Assembly: GCF_015999245.1 (NCBI RefSeq)
Contig: NZ_JAEAMR010000007.1
Coordinates: 814,973-878,972 of the forward strand
Direction: 5' to 3'
Length of the DNA: 64,000 nt
Source: Streptomyces sp. AV19
Lineage (GTDB): Bacteria; Actinomycetota; Actinomycetes; Streptomycetales; Streptomycetaceae
The notes below the pieces were generated by a model. It was given only the letters and a program-made list of their open reading frames with translations, made no database searches and was not told the DNA's origin. Numbering within the stretch: position 1 is the stretch's first letter; every line of letters begins with the position of its first letter. Shown here piece by piece: positions 49,939 through 58,482 of this stretch. Position numbers and translations under genes: made by a program.

Positions 49939-51542
49939 CGCGTTTCCCTTTCGGTGTCGTTCACAGGTGGTGCCGCGTCCGCCGTGCGGGCCTCTCCCCT
50001 GGCCTCTCCGGCGGCCTCTTCCCGGCCGATCCGGGTTCCGGTCTGGAGGCTGCTCATGAAGTCGGCGGCCTGCTGGGGGGAGAGGGCCGGCCGGTCCGCC
50101 GGGGCGGCCGGGGGCCGGGTGGCCCGGCCGGGGGCGGTGCCGCTGTCGCCCGGCAGGGCTGCCGCGCCGGGGGCGGACAGGGCGCTGCCCGGGCCGCCGG
50201 TGCCCGCCGCCGGCCGGCGGCTGCGGCGTCGGGGGAGAGGGGCGGAGGCCGCGCGCGAAGGCTCCTCCGGTCCGCCGGCCGTCGAAGGGCGGCGGTTGCG
50301 GCGGCGGGGAAGACCGTCGGGGGCCGGGCCCGGCGCGGCCTCGGGGCGCGGCTGCTCCGGTCCGGTGGCCGTCGTGGCGCGGCGGTTGCGGCGGCGGGGG
50401 AGGGCGCCGGGGGCGGCCGGATCCGGCGTGGTCCCGGGGCGCGGGTGCTCGGGAGCCCGCTGCGCCGCGGGCGCGACCGGTGCCTCCGGCGCGGGCGCCG
50501 GTACGGCCGGGGGCCCGACCGTGCGGGACGCCGTCAGCAGCGCCGACGGGACGAGGACGACCGCCCGTACGCCGCCGTACGCCGACGGCGAGTCCAGCTT
50601 CACCGAGAACCCGTACCGCCTCGCCAACTGCCCCACGGCGGACAGGCCCAGCTGGGGGTTGGGCCCCCAGCCGCGGCCCCGGGCCGCCTCGCCGCCCGCC
50701 AGGCGCAGCCCGGCCTCGGCGAGGGCCTGTTCGGTCATGCCCAGCCCGCCGTCGTCGATCTCGATGACCGCCCCGCTGTGCACCGGCCGGATCGCCACGA
50801 GCACGGAGACGGTCGGCGGCGAGTAGCGGGTGGCGTTGTCGAGCAGCTCCGCGACGGCGTGGATGAGCGCCTCCACGGCCCGGGGCTCGACGGCCGTGTC
50901 CCGCGCGCCCTGGACGCGTACGCGCTGGTACTCCAGGATCCGCGACTGCGCGCCGCGCACCACGTCCAGCAGCGGCACGGCGTCCGGCCACTGCCGTCCG
51001 GGCCAGGCACCGCACAGCACCTTCATCGTCTGGGCCTGCCGGGCGAGTTGGGCGGCCGCGTGGTCGGCGCGCATCAGTCCGGCCATGAGGACGGGGTCCT
51101 CCGCGGTCTGTTCGAGGACGTCCAGGCCCTGCTGCTGGGCGAGCGCCATCACCTGGATGCGGTCGGCCATGACGAGGAACGCGGCCCGCGCGGACTCCTC
51201 GCGGGTGCGTACGCCGGTGACGGCGCCGGCCGTCCGCTCCAGCAGCGCCCGCTGCCAGACCTCGAACACGCTGCCCGCCAGCTCCCCGTGGCGCAGCCCC
51301 GGCGTCGTCCGCTTCCCCTGGAGCACCGCCGGCAGCCGCTCGGCGGCCAGGTGCTCCAGCTCGGCCTCCCAGACGCGCTGACGCTCCGTCAGGGCCCGGC
51401 TCTCCCCGACGGCCGCGTCCCGCTCGTCCCGCAGCCGCGCGGCCGCCCGCCGGGCGCGCACCAGCAGCGGACCGGCGATCACAGCGGCGGCGGCCGTGCC
51501 CACGGCCACACCCAGGGACACGGCCTCCGGTATCGGCATCAT
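49935..51542 (-). CDS. CvnA: sensor-kinase-like protein of a conservon
   Basis: A 535-residue membrane-associated sensor. One N-terminal helix (AVSLGVAVGTAAAAVIAGPL) is followed by a coiled coil and helical domain, and a HATPase_c fold with N-box ELLDNATRYSPP, G1 IDDGGLGM, and G2 GLGLSAVGQLARRYGF-like (LGLSAVGQLARRYG). No phospho-accepting His motif is seen. The C-terminal 170 residues are Pro/Ala-rich with three LPRRRNRR/LPRRRSRR repeats. ATG 51542 (MMPIPEAVSLG) with GGGGAA 7-8 bases before is preferred over TTG 51569. It is the first gene of the operon. Confidence 0.9.
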   Translation of the reverse strand: MMPIPEAVSLGVAVGTAAAAVIAGPLLVRARRAAARLRDERDAAVGESRALTERQRVWEAELEHLAAERLPAVLQGKRTTPGLRHGELAGSVFEVWQRALLERTAGAVTGVRTREESARAAFLVMADRIQVMALAQQQGLDVLEQTAEDPVLMAGLMRADHAAAQLARQAQTMKVLCGAWPGRQWPDAVPLLDVVRGAQSRILEYQRVRVQGARDTAVEPRAVEALIHAVAELLDNATRYSPPTVSVLVAIRPVHSGAVIEIDDGGLGMTEQALAEAGLRLAGGEAARGRGWGPNPQLGLSAVGQLARRYGFSVKLDSPSAYGGVRAVVLVPSALLTASRTVGPPAVPAPAPEAPVAPAAQRAPEHPRPGTTPDPAAPGALPRRRNRRATTATGPEQPRPEAAPGPAPDGLPRRRNRRPSTAGGPEEPSRAASAPLPRRRSRRPAAGTGGPGSALSAPGAAALPGDSGTAPGRATRPPAAPADRPALSPQQAADFMSSLQTGTRIGREEAAGEARGEARTADAAPPVNDTERETR

Positions 51543-51814
51543 CAGGTAGTTCCCCGGGGCGATGTTCAACTGGAGCAGCCGTCAGCGTACGGGGCGGGGT
51601 GGAGGTGGCGGAAGTCGTGGGTGTGTCCTGGTGGTTGGTCGCTTTCGCGGAGTTCGATGGGCTGCAGGTCATTCATGCAGCATCGTTGTGTGACGGGGGT
51701 CACGGAGGGGTCTGCCTCAAGTGCGGCGTTCCCGAACGGCATGGAGGGTGAGTCGCGGCTCGAGCGGACGGTCCGCAGGTGGTGGTCCACCGGATGTGCC
51801 CTGAGGAGGTTCTG

Positions 51815-51964
51815 ATGGATCCGGAGCGTAAGGCCTTCTTCGTTCTGTTGGTTCTGATTGTTGCGGGACTCGTCACCTATGTGGCGTTCCTCAACCCCTT
51901 GTTGGGGACCGCGCTCCTGGTCGGCGTCGGAGTAGCACTCTTCCTTCATCAAGTTCTCGGTTAG
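51815..51964 (+). CDS. Small two-helix membrane protein (49 aa)
   Basis: MDPERKAFFVLLVLIVAGLV, then TYVAFLNPLLGTALLVGVGV, then ALFLHQVLG: two hydrophobic helices with a short loop. GAGGAGG lies 5 bases before the ATG at 51815. It is divergent from the conservon across a 272-bp gap with AT-richer sequence near 51660-51720. No family recognised. Confidence 0.7.
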   Translation: MDPERKAFFVLLVLIVAGLVTYVAFLNPLLGTALLVGVGVALFLHQVLG

Positions 51965-52139
51965 GCGGCGGATGGGTGTGTCGCCGCCGTTCCTCGGGGC
52001 GTCCCGATCCCCAGCCACTCCAATGGCCCATGTTTCGCCCAAAGTTACGAACATCAAATGCCCCATGCGTCTGGCCTTCCGGCGGCATTAGAGGTCAAGA
52101 GGCGGCCGACCGGCACCTCCCGACAGGAAGGACCACCCG

Positions 52140-52802
52140 ATGACGAACGCACCCGAGGTGCGGGTGGGGACGCCGGGCGGAGGCGAACGCGCCCTGTCCG
52201 CTGCCCCGCACGTGAAGGTGCCCCGGCAGAACCCTCCGTCGTCCATGGAGAGGCGCCCGCGCCGCAGACTGACGGAGGAGCAGGTAGCGGAGCTCGAGCG
52301 GCTGAAACCCCACTTGGAGCGGATGGTCCTCGCCAAGGGACTCGGACGGGATCTCGAGGACCTCGTGCAGACCTGTCTGGTCCAGTTGGTCCGCCGCTGG
52401 ACGGAACCCACCTTCCGGCTCGACCGGCGCGACGGGGAGAGGGCCTTCGCGGCCAAGGTCATGTCGGATGTCATCGCCGACGCCTGCCGGGCCTACGACC
52501 GCGACCGGTCCTTCCCGACGGACAGCGTCCCGGACCGGGGCCAGGAGGAGGCCGAGTCCAGTGACTACGCCGTCCGTCAGGGGGTCGAGGCCGTCGAGGC
52601 GTTCCTGCGGAAGGTTCTGCCGGACAAGGGCGAGCTGCATGACGTCGGGTGGTTGTCGATCGTGGTGGGCCTGAATCAGAGCGAGATCAGCCGTTACCTG
52701 CGGATCGACCGCCAGACGGTCAAGCGTCGTCTCGACAAGGTCCGGGAGATTCTTGCCACTCACCGTACGACTGTCCACGACGAGATCGGAGACGCCGGCT
52801 AG
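52140..52802 (+). CDS. Sigma-70-like / ECF-type regulator
   Basis: A 220-residue protein. Residues 43-125 resemble sigma region 2 (LERMVLAKGLGRDLEDLVQT, CLVQLVRRWTEPTFRLDR), where DLEDLVQxC takes the place of DAEDLVQET. The C-terminal part (VGWLSIVVGLNQSEISRYLR, IDRQTVKRRLDKVREIL) is a clear HTH like region 4. The first 40 residues are Pro/Arg-rich. AGGAAGGA precedes the ATG by 8. It may be an alternative sigma factor or a sigma-derived regulator; the membrane protein downstream could be its anti-sigma partner, which is inferred. Confidence 0.72.
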   Translation: MTNAPEVRVGTPGGGERALSAAPHVKVPRQNPPSSMERRPRRRLTEEQVAELERLKPHLERMVLAKGLGRDLEDLVQTCLVQLVRRWTEPTFRLDRRDGERAFAAKVMSDVIADACRAYDRDRSFPTDSVPDRGQEEAESSDYAVRQGVEAVEAFLRKVLPDKGELHDVGWLSIVVGLNQSEISRYLRIDRQTVKRRLDKVREILATHRTTVHDEIGDAG

Positions 52803-52956
52803 AGCTCTTCTCGGGATCACGGGCCGGTACGGGGGCGGCCCCTGATTCCAGGTTGGGTCCTAGAGGCCCGAACAACCGAAAGACCGGAAAGCGGCGCCAC
52901 CGGGGCGGCTGCCCGGCGGCGCGCTACTCGGAACTCATGTACGGAGAGGGGACGGA

Positions 52957-53370
52957 ATGCAAGACATGCACGATCTGCTCCGGGAGAGGACGCGGTGCTT
53001 CCGAGCGCGCCTCCTGGAGAACCACGGCGGCATCAGCCCGCGGTCGTGGGAGGCGCTTCTCGACCGTGTCGAGGCCGAACTCGAGGATGAGGGAGGAGGT
53101 GACGCCGGTGAACGCGGCCTTCAGTACGAGGCCGAGCGGGCCACGGGGGTACCTGCTCGGCTTCTCTTGCTCGGCCTGACCGGCGGCCTGGTGGCCGCCA
53201 GTGTCGGCGTCCTTCTCACCCGTGGATGGACTCTCGTGGTGCTCGTCTTCGCCTGTGTCGTCACGCTCGTTGGCGTCGTGATGCTCCTGCGGCGCAGGAG
53301 CACGCCCCATCGGCCGGACTCGGATACCGAGCCAATCGCCGGAAATATGCGTCTGGCGGGCCATTCATAG
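52957..53370 (+). CDS. Small membrane protein downstream of sigma-like gene
   Basis: A 137-residue protein. An N-terminal helical part of about 65 residues (DLLRERTRCFRARLLENHGG, WEALLDRVEAELEDEGGG) is followed by two hydrophobic helices (ARLLLLGLTGGLVAASVGVL and TLVVLVFACVVTLVGVVMLL) and a basic tail. GGAGAGGGG lies upstream. The N-terminal part could bind the sigma-like protein encoded just before it, as a membrane-tethered anti-sigma factor does, but no zinc motif is seen. Confidence 0.6.
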   Translation: MQDMHDLLRERTRCFRARLLENHGGISPRSWEALLDRVEAELEDEGGGDAGERGLQYEAERATGVPARLLLLGLTGGLVAASVGVLLTRGWTLVVLVFACVVTLVGVVMLLRRRSTPHRPDSDTEPIAGNMRLAGHS

Positions 53371-53487
53371 GCGGTGCCCAACAGGGGCTCGTGACAGGGA
53401 GGGCAGCACCGTGGTCATGGGAAGGTTCGCACAGAGAAGGCATAGATGCCCACACGCTTCCGGTACTTAGAATCCCGACGGTGACGG

Positions 53488-53515
53488 AACGGCCCCTCCT
53501 GGCGGAGGGGCCGTT
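53488..53515. terminator. Bidirectional terminator
   Basis: AACGGCCCCTCC-TGGC-GGAGGGGCCGTT: a perfect 12-bp stem with a 4-base loop and a short TTT, between the convergent membrane-protein gene and the large ATPase gene. Confidence 0.8.
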
Positions 53516-53521
53516 TCCTGG

Positions 53522-56266
53522 TCAGCGTCGCCGCAGCACCCGCACCTTCCGTTCGCTGCCGATCCGCAGGCCATGCCGGTAGATCTCGGCGACCCAGTAG
53601 CGTCCGTTGTCGTCCCGGAGGAAGACTCCGGACTCCACCAGCAAGCTGGCCTCCTGCACAGAGATTCCCACCTGCTCCAGTTCCAACGGCACGGTCACCG
53701 GCGGCCGTACCTGCCTCAGGCGGGCGAGCAGTTCACCGACTTCCGGATTCTCCTGCTGAATAGAGTTGATCTTCAGCGCGCTGCAGGCGAACAGCGCTTT
53801 TCGCATGGCGGTCGGTGCCAGAACACGGTCCTCCAGCGTGTGCGGAATGGATAGTTCCGCTGCTTCCGCGAGAAAGGCGACGACATCCCTGGCCTGCACC
53901 TGATCGTTGAAATCTCCGAGAGCGGCATGGACCCATAGATGTGAGCGCGCTTCGCGCGACTTGGCCGAGCCCATTTTCCACCCCCACACCGGGATGAGAG
54001 TCTTCACCAGCGTGTCGGAGGAGAGTGCGTTGATGCTGGGCTCGGCCACAGGGGTGGGCAGTGCGCCGGCGTGTGCCGTGACCCACAGTGCGAGACGGAG
54101 GGCCGAATCCTTGTCCCAGCGCAGTGCGTAGGACTCGTAGCGGTCCAGAAGCTGCCCGCTGTTCTGGCGGACCGCCCGTGTCACCAGGTCCTGACGGACG
54201 AAGACCACCAGCCCGAAGGGCCGACCGCGCAGCGAGCGCAGCCAGGCGAGGACTTCGATCAGCAGTACCCGTAGTGCGGTGCGCTTGGAATCGTTGTCCA
54301 AAGCCTGAAAAAGGTCCTCGAGCCCATCGATTACGAACACCGCCCGTGTCCGTCTGCCGAGTTCGGTAAGTGCGGCTTCCGCGCCACCATCACTGCCCGT
54401 CGGGCGTACTCCGGCGGCCATGGCCAGGCACTCGATCCACAGGCGACGCCAACCGAGTTCGTCATCGGGGCCCAGGGTCGTCAGGCCCTGGTGCAGCCGG
54501 TCTTTGATCTCCTGGGAGGTGGCGGCCTGCCCGGCTTCCCCGCCATGCCCCACAACGAAGGCGTCCCGGAGATCTTGCGTCGTCAGTTCGTCGAATTCGA
54601 GATTGACGGATTCCAGGACGGGCAATACGCGCGCGTCCAGGCGGACGCCTTCGATGCCGGACTGCTCGGCGAATCTGTCCCATGACCCGGCCGCGCATGC
54701 CCGCGTGTACATGAAGGTCTTGCCTGCCCCCTTGGCGCCGACCACCAGCGCCAAGGGCTGCTCGGTGCGGTGGTCCCCCAGCAGTCGGCGCAGGGGTTCG
54801 GTCACCAGAAAGCCGCTGGCCGACGACATACCCTGACGTTCGGCGTAGACCAGTCCTTTGGCTGTGGTCCAAAGCCGGCGGCGCAGCGTCGTGTAGTCGA
54901 CCGCCGGTGACGTTTCCTCGCTCTCGGGCAGAGCCTGGAGCGCCGGCGTCGGCATGATGGGCTCCAGAACACCGGCGACATCGCAACTCTGCAGAACCTT
55001 GAGCACGGCGTCCCAGGACGAGGGAAGAGCGAGCAGTTCTTCCCGGAAACGGCTGCGGATTGGCTGGGAGAGGATGCCGGTGTCCACACCGCCGGTGTCG
55101 TCGGGCTCGTTGTTCTGTCCTCCCTCGGGTTGCCTGAGCGAAGCGAACAGCACGTTGGCCAGCTGGTTGCAGGCCCGTTCCACATGGGTCTCGTGCACAT
55201 CGGGTCGATACTGCGTGATGATCACGGAGCTCGCCGGGTCGACGCCCTGCAGTGCCGGCGCCCGGCGCCCCAGCTGCTCCAACAGCCTCTCGGTGCCGGC
55301 GAGTGACTGGTGGCTGAGCGTGGTGACGAAGATGCGTTGGACCCGGGGGTCGAGCAACACCGGGGCCGAGAGCTCCGATGCACCGGCCCGGAGGTCAACG
55401 ACGACCGTGTCCGCGCCGGTGCGCGCTCCGAGCGCCGCGAGCGCTTCAGTGAGGAAGTACGGCGAACGTCCCGGTGTGAGCAGGTCGGCCGGCTCGATGC
55501 GGGGCGGGTCGAGAACAAGTCTTCTACTGGTCGGGACCATGGTCACCCGTCCGCCACTCGTGTAGCGGCCGACCTGTTGATTGGGCAGGTATGCGGCGGC
55601 GATGTCCACGGCGGCCGACCATCCGCCGTCCTCGGCTCCTTGCAGAAGGGCGAGCAGATCCTCGAAGCAGAAGTCGAGTTGACCACCCTGCGCCCTGTGC
55701 ATCCACGTTATTCCGGGGGCCTCGAGATCGGCGTCCACGAGGAGGACGTTCCCACCGCGCTGTGCGATGGCATCGGCCATGGCCACGGCGTGGACCGTGC
55801 GTCCGACTCCGCCCTTGAAGGAGTGGAACGCGATCAACTGGACGTCGTCGGGGAAGTGCGGGTCGGCGGGACGCTCCAGGGCTTCGGCCAACCGGGGAGT
55901 GAGGTGCTTCTCGCGCAGCAGCGGGAGGCGGCGTGGCTGGTCCGCACCCTCCGCCCCGGGGCTCAGCAGGACCGGCATGCCGACGAACTCTGTCGTCCGG
56001 GGGTCGTCGAGCCGCAGCATGAGCGTGCCGTCCTGCCATTCGGCTGACCCGGCCCCGAACGCTTCGTCCAGCCAACGCTTCACATCTTCCGCACGCGTAC
56101 CGGGGAGTACGATCAACTCCAGCCCGTCCCACCAGCCGTCGGCCGCGAGGAGCCACCGGGGCCACTGCCCCTCACTTGCCAGGAACGCCAGATGCTCTTC
56201 GACATCCACCCAGGTGAACACGTGATCCGGGGGCGTCCGACCCTTCAGTTCCGTCAGTTCGGCCAC
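53522..56266 (-). CDS. Dual-ATPase protein: KGGVGRT MinD-like domain plus second P-loop ATPase
   Basis: A 914-residue protein. Residues 10-130 are an unassigned N-terminal module (WPRWLLAADGWWDGLELIVL). A ParA/MinD-like ATPase follows with the deviant Walker A HSFKGGVGRTVHAVA (149-163), VLLVDADLEAPG (174-185) and TVVVDLRAGASE (287-298). The second ATPase has P-loop GAKGAGKTFMY (510-520) and Walker B VFVIDGLEDLF (643-653), in the AAA/STAND style. A C-terminal winged-helix-like end (ESGVFLRDDNGRYWVAEIYR) closes it. The GTG at 56266 is 13 bases after the HEPN-like gene stop with GGAG before it. Codon use looks less GC-biased than neighbours. It is probably the core of a conflict system; function is inferred. 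Confidence 0.8.
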   Translation of the reverse strand: MAELTELKGRTPPDHVFTWVDVEEHLAFLASEGQWPRWLLAADGWWDGLELIVLPGTRAEDVKRWLDEAFGAGSAEWQDGTLMLRLDDPRTTEFVGMPVLLSPGAEGADQPRRLPLLREKHLTPRLAEALERPADPHFPDDVQLIAFHSFKGGVGRTVHAVAMADAIAQRGGNVLLVDADLEAPGITWMHRAQGGQLDFCFEDLLALLQGAEDGGWSAAVDIAAAYLPNQQVGRYTSGGRVTMVPTSRRLVLDPPRIEPADLLTPGRSPYFLTEALAALGARTGADTVVVDLRAGASELSAPVLLDPRVQRIFVTTLSHQSLAGTERLLEQLGRRAPALQGVDPASSVIITQYRPDVHETHVERACNQLANVLFASLRQPEGGQNNEPDDTGGVDTGILSQPIRSRFREELLALPSSWDAVLKVLQSCDVAGVLEPIMPTPALQALPESEETSPAVDYTTLRRRLWTTAKGLVYAERQGMSSASGFLVTEPLRRLLGDHRTEQPLALVVGAKGAGKTFMYTRACAAGSWDRFAEQSGIEGVRLDARVLPVLESVNLEFDELTTQDLRDAFVVGHGGEAGQAATSQEIKDRLHQGLTTLGPDDELGWRRLWIECLAMAAGVRPTGSDGGAEAALTELGRRTRAVFVIDGLEDLFQALDNDSKRTALRVLLIEVLAWLRSLRGRPFGLVVFVRQDLVTRAVRQNSGQLLDRYESYALRWDKDSALRLALWVTAHAGALPTPVAEPSINALSSDTLVKTLIPVWGWKMGSAKSREARSHLWVHAALGDFNDQVQARDVVAFLAEAAELSIPHTLEDRVLAPTAMRKALFACSALKINSIQQENPEVGELLARLRQVRPPVTVPLELEQVGISVQEASLLVESGVFLRDDNGRYWVAEIYRHGLRIGSERKVRVLRRR

Positions 56267-56279
56267 TACTTCAGTACTC

Positions 56280-56702
56280 CTAGTCCTGTTCGCACCAGCT
56301 GATCAGAGCGCGGAGCGCTTCCTGGGCCGCCTTCTCGTCCGCCGTGTTGAGCTTCGCACCATAGCGCCATGCCTGATGCAAATCGGCCAGGGCGACGGAG
56401 CCGCGTGTGGGCGGGTGCAAGCGGCAGACCTGGATACGGTCGAGGGCCGCGCCGAGTGCCCGGGGCAGCCGGAGATCCTTGGCCAACCTGCGGAGATTGT
56501 GGGTGGGCTCCAATGCGGTGGAGTCGCGGTGGCCACGCCGGGCGAGCACTCTCTCCTTGAGCCCGCACTCGGCTGCGTAGAACAGCAGAAGGCCGACCGT
56601 CGGCGTGTCGTCGAACTCGCCCTGGGTTTCCACCGATTCCGCCGCCTTGCGGAGCTGGTCGCGTCTCCTCTGGAGCGCTTTGGCCCCCACCTCAAGCACC
56701 AT
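56280..56702 (-). CDS. HEPN-like small helical protein
   Basis: A 140-residue all-helical protein from ATG 56702, with GGAAGGA 7 bases upstream. LLLFYAAECGLKERVLARRG, then THNLRRLAKDLRLPRALGAA, resembles HEPN domains (helical pair, conserved E-x-x-L-K and H-N/D-L). RIQVCRLH gives an R-x6-H arrangement, compatible with the HEPN RNase motif Rx4-6H. This call is by pattern, not by search. It lies directly upstream of the dual ATPase gene (13 bp gap), so the two are co-transcribed: an RNase-type effector with an ATPase sensor is the likely logic. Confidence 0.5.
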   Translation of the reverse strand: MVLEVGAKALQRRRDQLRKAAESVETQGEFDDTPTVGLLLFYAAECGLKERVLARRGHRDSTALEPTHNLRRLAKDLRLPRALGAALDRIQVCRLHPPTRGSVALADLHQAWRYGAKLNTADEKAAQEALRALISWCEQD

Positions 56703-56944
56703 GACGGCATCCTTCCGCCGGGAGGCAGCCGCTGAGGTGCGATAAGGGGATTTACGGTCCTGGTCGGTTCGGTGCTTGTACGGCTGCTCGCTCCGTGTGC
56801 TGTGCCGTGAGCGTTCGGCAAGGTCAATCTCGGGAATTGCGTGTTCTGTTGCTGCCCCGCCCACTACCGTGCTGGCCACCGAGGCGCCCGCGCACCAGCA
56901 CACCCGCGCACCGATGCCGACAACGCCTCGGCAGGGGGGACGAC

Positions 56945-57688
56945 ATGACCGCACCGCACCCACCCGCCGGCCACTGGCCCGCCCGCAGCCTGCTCGGGAT
57001 GCTGCCGGGCCCGGCCCGGCAGGAGATGCTCGGCCTCGGGGTCGAGGTCCGCTTCGACGCCGGCGACGTGCTGCTGAGCGAGGGCGCCCACGACCGGCAC
57101 GTACTGCTGCTGCTCTCCGGCTTCGCCAAGGTCACGGCCACCCTGGAGAACGGCCAGGTCTCGCTCCTCGCCGTCCGCGTCGGCGGCGAGACGGTCGGCG
57201 AGATGGCGGCCGTCGACGGCGTGGGCGGCGTGGGCGGAGCCGACGGCGTACCGCGCTCGGCGACGGTGACCGCCTGCGGCCCCATGTCGGCCCGCGTTCT
57301 CCAGCCCGCCGTCCTGCGCGAGTTGCTGATGCGCCGCCCCGAGGTGGGCATGGCCCTCACCCGGATCGTCGCCGACCGGCTGCGCTGGGCGAACCGCCGC
57401 CGGATGGAGTTCCGGGGGTACTCGGTGAAGGTGCGCCTCGCCCGGCTCCTGGTGGAGCTCGCCGCCGCCTACGGGCAGCCCGAGCACGACGGCGGCGTCG
57501 TGATGGGCTGCGGGCTGACCCAGCCGGAGCTGGCCGCGCTGACCGGCGCCGCCGAGACCACCGTCCACAAGGGCCTGCGCGAACTCCGCGAGGAGGGCCT
57601 GCTGGAGACCGGCTACCGCTCCACCACCATCCGCGACCTCGCCCGGCTGCGCCAGGTGGGCGAGCTGCCCGCCGCCGACGTCAGGTGA
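56945..57688 (+). CDS. CRP/FNR-family regulator
   Basis: A 247-residue regulator. The cNMP-binding domain (residues 20-150) has VRFDAGDVLLSEGAHDRHVL, then a phosphate-binding cassette VGEMAAVDG ... VPRSATVTA, in which the conserved Glu and Arg-Ser/Ala are kept but a Gly/Val-rich insert (VGGVGGADG) separates them. The HTH reads LTQPELAALTGAAETTVHKG. AGGGGG lies 5 bases before the ATG. It is divergent from the HEPN/ATPase pair and convergent with the DUF5706 gene by an 8-base overlap. A cyclic nucleotide made by the cyclase at 58483 is a plausible ligand. Confidence 0.9.
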   Translation: MTAPHPPAGHWPARSLLGMLPGPARQEMLGLGVEVRFDAGDVLLSEGAHDRHVLLLLSGFAKVTATLENGQVSLLAVRVGGETVGEMAAVDGVGGVGGADGVPRSATVTACGPMSARVLQPAVLRELLMRRPEVGMALTRIVADRLRWANRRRMEFRGYSVKVRLARLLVELAAAYGQPEHDGGVVMGCGLTQPELAALTGAAETTVHKGLRELREEGLLETGYRSTTIRDLARLRQVGELPAADVR

Positions 57689-58172
57689 GCAGTGGCCGCA
57701 GCGCCAGGCACAGCCCCGCGCTGGCGCCCATCACCGCCGTGCACACCACGGCCCCCGTGACGCAGCGGTACTTGACGACAGCGACGCGGGCCAGGAAGCG
57801 CAGCACCGGGGCGAGTTCGGCCCCGTCCGCGTCGTCCGCCCCGGGCAGGCCCCCGCCCGACGCGAAGTGGACGAAGCTGTAGCGGTTCGCGGCGCGCGGC
57901 CGCCACACGCGCGGCCGGAGCGCCGCCGCCAGGCACCCCACCCCGCCGAACAGCCCGCAGGCGAAGAGCAGGAGCAGCAGCCCGGCCAGCGCCCCGGCTC
58001 CGCCGCCCCGCCGCCACAGTTCGGCGGCGTGCCAGGTCCACGACCCGGCCGTGCCGGCCAGCGCCGCCTGGGCCGCGGCCAGGATCCCGGCCTTGGCGTC
58101 GGCGTGCTGATGGGCGCTCTGCAACGCGCCGAGCATGTACGGACCGGACTCGGCCGACGGCGTCGATGTCAT
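57681..58172 (-). CDS. DUF5706 / Pycsar TM effector-like membrane protein
   Basis: A 163-residue membrane protein. YMLGALQSAHQHADAKAGIL is the DUF5706 signature with D-x-K-A. Hydrophobic helices follow at about 60-85 (ALAGLLLLLFACGLFGGVGC) and 135-160 (CVTGAVVCTAVMGASAGLCL). LRPRVWRPRAANRYSFVHFA is the conserved PR...YSF segment of this family. Pycsar TM effectors disrupt the membrane when a cyclase makes cCMP or cUMP. GGAAGGA precedes the ATG by 7. It is divergent from the cyclase-like gene, which makes the pairing meaningful, though gene order is unlike classical Pycsar operons. Confidence 0.75.
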   Translation of the reverse strand: MTSTPSAESGPYMLGALQSAHQHADAKAGILAAAQAALAGTAGSWTWHAAELWRRGGGAGALAGLLLLLFACGLFGGVGCLAAALRPRVWRPRAANRYSFVHFASGGGLPGADDADGAELAPVLRFLARVAVVKYRCVTGAVVCTAVMGASAGLCLALRPLLT

Positions 58173-58323
58173 GAAACGTCCTTCCGTGACGGCGGCACCT
58201 GCCGCACCGCCCACTCACCCAGTAACCGCGCACCGTCCCACTCCGACCAGCCACTTGTACGGATTCCCGCATCCCGTACTTCCACGGGGTGTGCCCGCGC
58301 CCACCGGCGTACGACTGGGGGGT

Positions 58324-58357
58324 GCCGGCGCCCGGACCGGGGGGACCGGGCGCCGGC
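58324..58357. other. Strong hairpin in the DUF5706/cyclase divergent region
   Basis: GCCGGCGCCCGG and CCGGGCGCCGGC (12 bp perfect) with a 10-base loop in the 310-bp divergent gap. It may insulate the two divergent promoters or act on the cyclase leader. A TTGTAACACC spot at 58399-58408 could be a -10 region. Confidence 0.5.
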
Positions 58358-58482
58358 GCGCCCGCGCGTACCGGATCGCGACGCTTCCGTGGAGGAGTTG
58401 TAACACCGGTGGCCGGGCGGGGAGTTGAGGTATGCGGCATCCTTTCTCTCCCGTAAGAGCACACGCACATGGAGGTGCTGTG

